Source: Coriaria nepalensis
Taxonomy: Eukaryota; Streptophyta; Magnoliopsida; Cucurbitales; Coriariaceae
Assembly (NCBI GenBank): GCA_027186245.1
Contig: CP114497.1
Location: 2,177,501 to 2,241,500, forward strand
Direction: 5' to 3'
Length of the DNA stretch: 64,000 nucleotides
The notes beneath the pieces are model-generated. The model ran no database searches and was not told where the DNA came from. It worked only from the letters and a program-made list of their open reading frames with translations. Every line of letters begins with the position of its first letter. The stretch's first letter is position 1. Position numbers and translations under genes: made by a program. This document shows, one piece after another, positions 34,805-44,986 of this stretch.

Positions 34805-36870
34805 ATGACGGACGATGAGATTCTGGAAAACCTAGAGGAGGCTACGAAGAACGCTATGAGTCACCAACTCGACGCGATCCAGTCTATCCTTGAAAGAAAC
34901 GGCGGCGTTCGTTACCTGGAGACTTTCTGTAACGACGACGGTGCTGCTGCTCCGCTCGATTTGGCCACCTTCAGGCACGCCGTGCCGTTTTCTTACTACG
35001 AGGACTACGTTGACTGCATCAACCGAATGGCTAATGGTCTAAGCGATGAGGAGCGTGATCAGCCTCTCCTCTCTGTTGATCCTCTCATCTGTTTCTTCTA
35101 CAGGTACTTTTAGACTGCAATTCTCTCCCTCTCTCCCTCTCTCCCTGTTTTTAATTTGTGCTTCTGCTTGGTTGCTGGTGCTGGAAAACTGAGAACAAGA
35201 TAGCATTTTCGGGTTTGCCGACTTAAAATCAGTACTTTTTTTAACATTCAAGACTCGAAATAATCAAATGCAATTGAATTGTATATCTCTGATCTATTTG
35301 GAAGAAATTTTGTAATTCTCTGATTATGTGGTATGAATTTAAAAGTGTGAATTTCAATTTGTAATTGCAGCTCCGGAACAAGTTCTATGAAGCCTAAGTT
35401 GATCCCTTACTTCGATTCAAAGCTCTCGAAGGCTGCTTCATACATCGCTCATCAAGGAAGTGGTGCAGTTCTTCGTAGGTAAACTAAGTACAACCCTCGG
35501 CCCCTGCATTTATTTTTTTTACCTTCTAATTAGTGTTCGTGTTTTTCTTCTCGTGCAGATATTTTCCTCCAAGACCATCTGCTAATAAGATCCTATGGTT
35601 CATTTATGCCGATAACATTACAACAACGAAGGGTGGTTATAAGGTCATGGCTGCTTCTGCATACCCTCTACATAACAATGCAAATTGGTCTCAGTTAAGC
35701 TTGAGTTCTAGTCCCAAAGAAGTCATCCTTGGATCAAATATTGAACAGCAAATGTATTGTCATTTGCTTTGTGGCCTTAGGAATGCTGATTCTATAGATG
35801 GAATTCAAGCCCCCTATGCTAACGGGTTAGTAAATGCATTTTCTCTGCTTGAATCTAAGTGGAAGCAGCTATCAGAAGATCTTGAAAATGGGTTGCCATG
35901 TCCAGAAATTTCAGATGTTTCTTTAAGAACTTCTGTTGTAGAAGTTCTAGGGAGTCCTCAACTGGAATTATCAAAGAGGGTTCGATCGATTTGTGAGGAA
36001 AATAACTGGTTTGGAATTGTAGGAAGACTGTGGCCAAATGTCCGATATATAAAATGTGTTGCCACAGGAAGTATGGAGCATTATTTTCCAAAACTCAAGC
36101 ACTATGCTGGAGAGATACCGGTTTTAGGTGGAGATTATTTTGCATCGGAATGTGTAATAGGTATCAACTTAGATATTACACAGCCTCCTGAGAAAACCCG
36201 GTTCGTTCTAATACCTACTGCAGCATACTTCGAGTTTCTTCCATTCAATTTGGAAAAGAACAAATCTATCTGTGAAGAATCAGTTGATTTTTCGGGTGTC
36301 AAAATAGGGCAGTTGTATGAATTAGTCGTCACCACTTTCAGAGGATTCTACCGTTATAGATTAGGTGATGTAGTAAAAGTCGTCGGTTTCTATAACTCAT
36401 CCCCTCACGTACAGTTCATGATGAGGGCCCCGAAAAATCCTCTAGAGATTATAACCGAACGAGACTTAATGTTTGCCCTGGAGAACTTCAAAAATACTGT
36501 GAGAAATGATTTGGAAATAGAGATAATAGAGTTTGCTAGTTTCTTAGACTTAGAGTTGAACCCGAAACAGATGAAGGTATTCATAGAGGTTAGAGAGATG
36601 AGCAATAAGTTTCAGGACTTGGTTATGGTTTTTAGGAGGTGCTATTCATCTCTTGAGGATAGTTTGGGAGGGTTGTACAAAGTAAAGAGAGATAGATGTG
36701 AAGTGGGCCCTCTGTTGCTGTACATAGTAAAATCTGATTGCTTCCAGAAGTTAGCGAAGGTAGCGATCGAGAACGGTGCTCCAGCCGGTCAGTATAAACC
36801 CCCTAAGATCATAAGAAATCGTGTGATCGTGGATATGTTGGAAGAAGGATCTAGTGTTGTTACCATCTGA
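34805..36870 (+). CDS. GH3 family acyl-acid amido synthetase (3 exons)
   Basis: Exons 34805-35103, 35371-35478 and 35559-36870 encode 572 residues, the family's usual size, with matching phases. GH3 enzymes adenylate jasmonate, auxin or benzoate-type acids and couple them to an amino acid in the cytosol. Visible signatures are SSGTSSMKPKLIPYFDS (nucleotide-binding loop spanning the exon 1/2 junction), FIYADN..TTKGGYKVMAAS, EQQMYCHLLCGL, WPNVRYIKCVATGSM, GGDYFASEC (the YGASEG-equivalent ATP motif), YFEFLPFN and YRYRLGDVVKVVGFYN. The sequence belongs to a divergent clade rather than typical JAR1 or auxin GH3, and I cannot name its acyl substrate. The ATG at 34805 was chosen over upstream ATGs because the following residues align with the family N-terminus. 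Confidence 0.9.
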
Positions 36871-37257
36871 TTCAACAATCCGTTCATGGAACAAAATTAT
36901 GTACGGTATTTACATACAGCATCTGTTAATAAGTGCTTGCGTATCTTCTTGTTCATTTCAAATGGGTATCTTCTATAAATTGATATCTTGAGAGGTAAAC
37001 TGAATTTTCATGCGGATGAAAATTTATGCTTTTGCTTAGAAGAATAGTTTAAATGGTAGGAGCATTTTTTTTCAAATTTTTATTTGAACTAGTAGTTAAA
37101 AAACAACTAGGAACTAAACTTGATACAACACTTCTGTTGTTTTCTTCATCTGCATCTGCTCAAGATGTCTAACGGAGGTGACAAAAATTACAAATAAAGA
37201 ATATCTTTCAAAAAAATTGGTTTCTTTCTAGTCTTTTTCCAAAATCTTTCAACCTCC

Positions 37258-37560
37258 TCATCCATTGATTGAAGCTTGGATTTGTTCTAGGGTTCTTTCC
37301 TTTGTCTTAGGAACCACAACCGTCACGAAAATTAGACCCAGCTGCGTAAAGAAGGAAGTTACCTGCAAAAGTCGGAAGTAATAACAGAAATCTCGATCGA
37401 TGCTGTGTTAGTAGGATATGATAATCAAGCGTCTCTTCTATCCTGGCACTTACCGTAGGAGCTCCAGTCCATCAAGTACTTGAAACTAAAGGAAACTGCT
37501 CAAGACCCAAACCAGTTCACAAGTGTTGCATTGCTTTCCGGCCAGACCCTTAACAATATA
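37258..37560 (-). pseudogene. Relic of an ERD6-like sugar transporter
   Basis: The minus strand has the C-terminal end of a monosaccharide transporter of the ERD6-like (MFS) family: KGLAG, a frame change, TLVNWFGS, a stop replacing Trp, then AVSFSFKYLMDWSSYG with a GT donor. After a ~90-bp intron ending GCAG come NFLLYAA, another frame change, and LIFVTVVVPKTKERTLEQIQ ending at the native stop. The retained intron means the relic comes from genomic duplication, not retrocopying. Two frameshifts and a stop show it is dead. It lies 390 bp past the GH3 gene. Confidence 0.78.
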
Positions 37561-38170
37561 TCTGCCCCAGAAAAAACCAATATCCGGCCGGTCAATTGAA
37601 TGATCAATTTTTGTACATAACATAAGGAAGGTGAATAAATATTTGTTTTATATAGGCCGTTTGAAATTGGACCTAAAGAGGAAAAAAAAAATTGAAAGTC
37701 CAATCACAATTTATTTTTTATTAAGGATACTAGCCTTTTTTTATTAAAAAAAATTAAGTTAAAATGTGAATGACTAAATTGCCCTCCTGCATATCTGAAA
37801 CAAAAGATGTGAAATGACACTAATACCCTCATACCCATCAATCAAGTGACGGTAACCTGCCTTGTTTGAACATGAATACCCTAAACCCGCATGACATCCA
37901 TGAAAGGCATTTTTCCTTCGTTTTTCATTCCAATCTGCCCTAAATTTTGATTAGATTCATTTGCAAGTATTATAATTGAAGGTAAAGAATTTGAAGATAG
38001 ATAAATTTTTGGGTAAGCTTCGTAATATGTTTTTCAACTTCCTTTGATATTTTAATTGATAATCCTCACGTTTTGGGCTCATTTTGTTTGTATTTGCCCT
38101 TTCGTATCGTTATGTAAGTGCAAAAAAATAGAAAAGTGGAAATCAAAACATCTGAAAAAATCTGAAAAAT
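37560..38170. other. Intergenic, AT-rich
   Basis: No gene recognised. Short A/T homopolymers around 37680-37760. Confidence 0.4.
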
Positions 38171-38189
38171 AGATAGTGTTCATATAACC

Positions 38190-38450
38190 CATTATCTCGA
38201 TGTCTCTATAATGAGGAGACATATAAAAATCGAGTAAAAGAAACATTAACTTTTTTTACCCAATGTCCTGATGTCTCAAGTCTTGAAAGACATCAAGAAA
38301 TCGAGTAAAAAAATAGAAATTTTCTTTTCTGATTTCCCGTTATCTGAAGTTTTATAAGATATCGATAAATTTGGTGAAAGAAATGAAAATTTTTTCCTTA
38401 CCCGATTTCTCGATCGTCTAAAGTTTTGAGAGACATCGAGAAATCGGGCA
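38190..38450. repeat. Cluster A of four hairpin repeats
   Basis: Four imperfect tandem units of about 65-80 bp, at about 38190, 38257, 38330 and 38400. Each is an inverted repeat of the form GATTTCTCGATGTCT - short loop - AGACATCGAGAAATC followed by an A/T spacer. The fourth unit has arms CCCGATTTCTCGAT and ATCGAGAAATCGGG around a TTTTGAG-containing loop. Confidence 0.8.
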
Positions 38451-38979
38451 ATTTGGACTTAATCTTTCAAGTGTGACCTCTAAACTCGACTACTCTATAT
38501 AGTCTTAAGAGTATATTGATTTCCTTTATATTTTTCCTTCTACATAAATAGTCGTTTCATAATCATATTATTTGATGGTGAATGGAAGGAGAAAGAAAAG
38601 TCGTTGTATTGTCATGAAAATAACATATATAGGACAACTGGAGCTTCGATGCAAAACACAATGTATGCACTTATGGATCTAAGTGTAATACACTTATGAG
38701 TAACTCGACAATGAGCAGAGCCTGGTCTCATCTTCGGTAAAGTCTTTGCCATTTATCAATGATATTTAGACTTTTGATTGTTGATAATGTAGTTAGTTTG
38801 AGAATTTTAAAGACTTTGCGAATTTTTGTAATCTTTGTAAATATAGTTGTAAATGAATTATATTTGATCATCAGAGTTTTGACTGTGGTTGTAGTTATAC
38901 TAAATGATTTTTGTTGGTTGTTGTAATTTTGTTGAATGAATAGTTGTACTTAATGATTTTGGTTGGTTAGTATTTGTTC

Positions 38980-40960
38980 ATTAGGGTCTTGTTTGTTTTG
39001 GTTTAAGGTGGCATCAAACAATCATGATTAAACGCTAAAAAATAGATCTTTCATCTATTGAACCCTAAAGATTAGACCTTTGAAAGATCTAAAGTTTAGG
39101 CTTTAGGTTTAAGATGAGATATCTAAACTTTAGGGTTTAAGATGAAATATTTAAACTTTAGAATTTAAAATGAAAGGTTCAACCTTTATGATTCAAGATG
39201 AAAGGTTTAGGTTTTATGTTTATTATGAAATGTTTGATTTTTAGGGTTTGAGATGAAAGGGTTTGATAGAAAAGTCTAATATTTAGGTTCAATGATGGAA
39301 TATTCAACTTTTATAATTTTAAGTTTAAATGTTTAGACATTAGGGTTTCATAATAAGGTCTAACATTTATGTCATTTTTGTGAGAGATCCAACCTTTGTG
39401 AGCCCCAACCTTTATGGTTCCAAATATAATATTTAGACATTAGTTAATTATAGAAATGTCCAAGCTTTTGGTTAAGTAATGAAATATTCAACCTTTATAA
39501 TTCTACATCTAAGGTTTAGACATTAAGATTTCACATAAATGTCTAACATTTATGCTCTTTGTGAGAGATTAAATATTTATGGTTCCAAGTATAATGTTTA
39601 GACATTAGGTAATGATAGAAAGATTCAAACTTATGGTGAAATAATGAAAGTTTCAACTTTTGTGGTTATAAGTGTAACCTTTAGGTATTCAGGTTTTATA
39701 AAAACGTTGGACCTTTATGTTCTTTTGTGAGAGATTCAACCTTTCTATATCTAAATGTAATGTTTAGACATTAGACAATGATAGAAAGATCCAAACTTAT
39801 AGTGAAGTAATGAAATGCTAACCTTTTGTGGTTATAAATGTAACCTTTAGGTATTATGGTTTCATAGAAATGCTAAACATTTATGTTCTTTTGTGAGAAA
39901 TTCAACCATTTTATTTCTAAATATAATATTTAGATAATAGATAATGAGAGAAAAATCCAAACTTATGGTGAAGTAATGAAATGTTCAACTTTTATAGTTG
40001 TAAATGTAACATTTTAGGTATTAGTATTTCATAGTATGGTTAGACCTTTACGTTCTTTTATGAGAGATTCAACCTTTTTGTTTCTAAATATAATGTTTAG
40101 ACATTAGGTAATGATAGAAAAATTCAAATTTAAGGTGAAATAATGAAATGTTCAACCTTTGTGGTTATATGTATAACCCTTAGGTATTAGGATTTCAAAA
40201 AAAAAAATGTTTAGACTTTCATGTTCTTTTAGGTGAGGGCTAACTTTTATGGTTCCAAATATAATGTTTAAATATTAGGTAATGATAGAAATCTAATTTT
40301 AAGATGAAGTAATGAAAAGTTTAACCATTATAATTCTATGTGTAACCTTTAAGTATTAGGGTTTCATAAAAATATTGGCATTTTATATTCTTTTATGTGA
40401 GATCCAACCTTTATGGTTCCAAATATAATATTTAGATATTATGTAATGATAAAAATATTATAAATTTAAGATGAAATAATAAATTGTTCAACCCTTATGA
40501 TTCTATGTGTAACCCCTTAGGTATTAAGGTTTTATAGAAATGTTGGGTCTTTATAAAAGTTTGTGAGAGATTCAACTTTTATGGTTCTTTACATAATGTT
40601 TAGATATTATGTAATGATAAAAAAATTCAAATTTAGTGTGAAATAATAAAATGTTCAATCTTTATGGTTTTAAGTATAACTTTTATGTATTAGAGTTTCA
40701 TATAAACGTTTGACCTTTATGAAGGTTTGTGATAGATTCAATATTTATGGTTCCTTACAATGTCTAAATATAAGGATCCAAATTTAAGGTGAAGTAATAA
40801 AAGATTCAAATTTTGTGATTCTATGTGTAACCATTAAGTATTAGAATTTCATAGAAATATTGAACCTTTATGAAGATTTGTGAAAGATTTAACCTTTTTG
40901 GTTGATGGTATGCATGGTTCAATATTTGTAATGAAGATTTAACCTTTGTAACCTTATAAT
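38980..40960. repeat. Degenerate ~168-bp tandem array, block 1
   Basis: From about 39360 a landmark word (variants of TTCTTTTGTGAGAGATTCAA) recurs near 39373, 39552, 39717, 39882, 40052, 40220, 40388, 40556, 40719 and 40871, a period of 150-180 and mostly 163-170 bp, so about ten copies. Each unit also has ATAATGTTTAGACATTAG, AATGATAGAAA and TTAGGTATTAGGGTTTCATA. The leading part (39000-39300) has shorter, ~36-40-bp repeats of AACTTTAGGGTTTAAGATG type. Copies diverge by point changes, which indicates an old array. Confidence 0.8.
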
Positions 40961-40975
40961 TTATGTTTCTTTTAT

Positions 40976-41243
40976 TCAATTTTCTGATATCTTAAGTTTT
41001 GAAAGACATCGAGAAATTGTAAAAAAAATATTTTATGTTTCTTTTGTCCGATTTTTCGATGTCTTAAGTGTTGAAAGACATCGATAAATTAGGTAAAAAT
41101 AAATAAATAATATTTTTTTTTCATGATTTCTCGTTGTCTTAATTTTTGAAAGATATCGAGAAATCGGGTGAAAGATACAAAAACTATTTGTTACCTGATT
41201 TCTTAATGTCTTTCTATTTTATAGGACATCGAGAAATCGAGTA
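40976..41243. repeat. Cluster B of four hairpin repeats
   Basis: Same hairpin family as at 38.2 kb: units begin at about 40976, 41049, 41119 and 41191, each with GATNTCTCGATGTCTT-like and AAGACATCGAGAAATC-like arms. They lie directly after the 168-bp array. Confidence 0.8.
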
Positions 41244-41689
41244 AATAGAAGAAAAAATTCAATAATTTAACTGTAAACATAATAATACCTGAATTAAGAC
41301 ACCTATAAACAAGAAAAAAAACTTCAAAAATTCACATATAAATAGAACAAAACCCAAATCACAACACCTATAAACAGATTCAATAACTCAACTTGTCGGA
41401 CCATCATCAGAGACATTAAGTATAAACAAATTCAATAACACAATCATCAAACTCCATAATTATTACAAAATATAGTCTACTTTCCAAATCCAAAGTATAC
41501 TTTACAAATCAAAAAAAGTATCAACACCTAACAATGGTCTAAATATCCTTGACAAATAGTAGTAGCAATTTAGGAGCTGAACAATAGGATATTATCATCA
41601 TTGACGTGTAATTTTAGTACCTATACGGTGGTACTTGACTATATAAACTCCACATAGGCTTGTTATCTACTTGACCAATCTAGGAGCAA

Positions 41690-42057
41690 AACAATTAGAT
41701 ACTTAATAATTGTTTCAGCTTCTTTGCCTCCTCTTGAAGTGTCCTCTCATAATTGTCTTCTAAAGTCTGTATTCACCAGTGATCATTTCAACAGTAGCAC
41801 TTGACACAAACTCAAAAAATAAACAGAAAATAAATCACCAATGCCATAACTACCTTTAGTTTATTCTTTTCATCGTTGATCTTTTTGAGTTGCTTTGTGA
41901 TGTCATCTACCTTCTCAGAAACACCTGAAAACACAACTTCAACTAAAATATAGAACGACAAATTCCTACTTGATGATGGAAATTGAGGAAAAGCAGTCTC
42001 TCTCTTAAACTGTTTGAGTAAGATACTAAAGTAATTTTTGGAACAATCTGAAATCAT
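41690..42057 (-). other. Gene-like fragment with possible coiled-coil exons
   Basis: On the minus strand, a stretch bounded by CAG and GT reads VSEKVDDITKQLKKINDEKN, and downstream another reads TLEDNYERTLQEEAKKLKQL, both typical coiled coils. No start or complete frame is evident. It is part of the duplicated module, so it could be a fragment of a host gene captured by a repeat. Family unknown. Confidence 0.3.
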
Positions 42058-42299
42058 ATTAATCTAATTTCAGCCATTTGCAATATGAGTAGTTTCATAT
42101 TACATCTTCATTCCTAACAAGACATGAAATAATCAAACTCTAAGAAACCATATCTCTTTCACGCATTTCATCAAACTATTTTCATGCATTATATAAACAA
42201 TATAATTAACCGTACATACTAAGCGATAAGGTTTCCACTACAGAATCGTCATCAAATCCAATTTTAATTATCCTTCCGTATATATTTTCCCCAATGCCC

Positions 42300-43080
42300 A
42301 TATCATTAAACTTTAGGGTTTAGTATGAAAATGTTCAAGCTTTAGGGTTTCATAGACATGTCTAATCTTTAGGTTCAATAATAAAAAGTTAAACCTTTAT
42401 AATTTTAAGTCTAATGTTTAGACTTTATGGTTTGATAAAAATGTCTAATCTTTATGTCATTTTGTAAGAGGTCTAACTTTTATTGTTCCAAATGTAATAT
42501 TTAGACATTAGATAATGATAGAAATGTCCAAACTTATGGTGAAGTAATGAAATCTTCAATCTTTATGGTTCTAAATATAACAGTAGATATTAGAGTTTTA
42601 TAGAAATGTTGGAACTGTATGAAGGTTTGTGAGATTCAACATTAATGGTATCTTACATAATATTTAGACATTATGTAATGATAAAAAGATCCAAATTTAA
42701 AATAAAGTAATGAAAGATTTAATTTTTGTGATTCTATGTGTAACTTTTAGGTATTATGATTTCATAGAAAGGTTAAACATTTATGTTCTTTTGTGAGAGA
42801 TCCAACCTTTATGATTCAAAATATAATGTTCAAACATTAGTTAATGATATAAACATTCAAATTTAAGATGAAGTAATGAAAGGTCAATCTTTGTGGTTTT
42901 ATGTGTAACTCTTAAGTATCAAGGTTTCATAAAAATATTGGTTATTTATGTTCTTATCTATGAGATCCAAACTTTTTTGTTCCAATATAGTATTTAAACA
43001 TTGGATAATAATTGAAAGATTCAAATTTAATATGAATTAATAAAATGTTCAACCTCTGTAGTTCAAATGGTGAAAAAGAA
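42300..43080. repeat. Degenerate ~168-bp tandem array, block 2
   Basis: The landmark GTGAGAGAT-type word recurs near 42451, 42620, 42786 and 42951 (period about 165-169), with the same TAATGTTTAGACATTA and GTAATGAAA words as block 1. About four to five copies. Confidence 0.75.
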
Positions 43081-43095
43081 ACAAAATTTGTTTTT

Positions 43096-43212
43096 TATTT
43101 GATTTCCTGATGTCATAAGTTTCTAAAGACATTGAAAAATCGAGTAAAAGAAACACTTTTTTTTACCCGATTTTTCGATATCTTATTTTAAAGGACATCA
43201 ATAAATCAGGTA
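43096..43212. repeat. Cluster C of two hairpin repeats
   Basis: Two further units of the hairpin family at about 43096 and 43161 (GATTTCCTGATGTCAT...AAAGACATTGAAAAATC and a diverged second one), again just after the array block. Half-arms recur near 43921 and 44085. Confidence 0.7.
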
Positions 43213-43436
43213 AACGTAAATAAAATCTTCAAAAGTTCACATGTAAGTAGAACAATACTCAAATAAAAATATATTAAAATATATCAATAATTCAGTTCAT
43301 TAAATCATTAACAAAGACATTAAAAAAAATAACAAACTTTTAATTACAAATAAAAAAGAAATCATTATAAAATATAATGAAACTACTTGCTTCTATTTTC
43401 TATAAGTCATTACAAATCAAAAATAGTATCAACACC

Positions 43437-43644
43437 TAAGGAGACATTTGTTGTCATTCCTAATACCCCTTTTACTAGGACTTTTGTCAGTAATGGCTGA
43501 GAGCAGAGATTCTTTGCAAAAACTGTTTCCACTAAAGCTGTTGTTGTTGCAACTATGGTTAGAGAACACTTGTATTTCATACCAGGAAGAGGTTGGAAGG
43601 CCTTTGCAATGATTGGTATGACATTCTGATTTAAAACCACGCAT
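43437..43644 (-). other. Gene-like fragment ending SKRGIRNDNKCLLR
   Basis: Two overlapping minus-strand open frames start at 43640 and 43644. One ends KSPSKRGIRNDNKCLLRC, where RNDNKC resembles the residues that open a GRF-type zinc finger in plant proteins, but the finger itself is absent. Part of the second copy of the module. The assignment is weak. Confidence 0.25.
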
Positions 43645-44444
43645 TGCCTATGACTTTATATTTGGACGTTTTTTCTTGAAAAAATAAAGAAATGAGACTC
43701 AATTTTGAGTAAAATACTAAAGTAATTTTTAAAATAATATGAAATTATAGTAATCCAATTTCAGCCATTCGCAATATGAGTGATTTCATATTACATCTCA
43801 ATTCTAAAAAAGACATAAAATAATCGAACTCCAATAAACTACCTCTTTCACGCATTTCATCAAACACATTTTATGTATTATATAAACAACTCAATTGACT
43901 ATACATACTAAGTAATGAGATTTACTAATGAGATATCGAGAAATCGGCAACTAAGACACACATCACAAATAAAAAATCAACCTATTACATCATTTAAAAC
44001 TAATAAATTTCAGTCTAAAACCATCATAAAACACTATAAATATAGAAATAATTTACGGCTCAGTAACATTATCATATTCTAATGAGACATCAATAAATCG
44101 GAAAAACAAAGGACCCTAATAAGGAACCCCTTATGCAATTTCTTTTGGGGAGGAACTCGGATATTTAAGAGTGATAGCGGCAAAGCACAATTATCTACGT
44201 TCAGATTTATAACAACTAGTACGAAAGGGAAGAGATCAAAAAGGAAAAAAACAAAGGATGAATTCCAATTTAAAAGGACACGCTATATAAAACAAACAAA
44301 CAAACAAACAAAATCTAATTAATTTCAACATCTAACAAAACCCTAATTGTATACATTTCCCCAATCTTAGACCAAACATGACAAAAACCTCCAAATTCAA
44401 AAATTGAAATACAAAATTCACTAAAATTGACATACCGGAGTTGG

Positions 44445-44580
44445 TGAAGTGGATAAACCTTCGCACATTGCTTCAGGATCAAATTTAGACCTCTTTGGGC
44501 CGTCTGACGCTTGCTCCAACAACTCCTCAACCACCGCAGCTTCTTCTCTCTTTTCTTTATCTCAAACAACCTTCTAACCA
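44445..44580 (-). other. Exon-like fragment, acidic
   Basis: In one minus-strand frame the sequence reads KEKREEAAVVEELLEQASDG then PKRSKFDPEAMCEGLSTSP up to a GTATGT donor-like site. Composition is protein-like, but a stop lies immediately upstream in that frame and I recognise no family. It may be the 5' exon of the gene whose parts lie at 43.5 and 41.8 kb. Confidence 0.25.
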
Positions 44581-44986
44581 TGATTGAGCAGGGCTTTCTT
44601 CAAACTTATTTGGTTCGGAATAAAAAACATAAAAGGATGAAGAAAAGGGGAAGACAAAGTGATGGGAGAGGTCCGGTTCGTGCTTTGTGGGTGTGCGTTG
44701 TAGGGAAAGGACGAAGAAGACGAAGTAGGATCAATTTTTTTTTTCCCCACATTTTAAAAAAAAATTCAAATTCATTAAGGGTAAAATAATCTCTCAATTT
44801 TTTTTCTTTTTCAATTATCAAAAAATGAGATTAGACTTATACAACCGAGAAACTTTGTTGAACTTTTATAAAAGTACAATTTTGAACTACTGGCCCAAAT
44901 TCCCTCGTGCATATATACATATTGTCTCCTTATTTATCAACAAATAAATGGTCAAAACAATTCCACTGTTAAAACGATCCCAAACT

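Noticed and set aside
38980..43212. CRISPR-like array from regularly spaced repeats
   Set aside because: Eukaryotic DNA, long degenerate repeats of ~168 bp, no constant repeat/unique spacer pattern and no cas genes.
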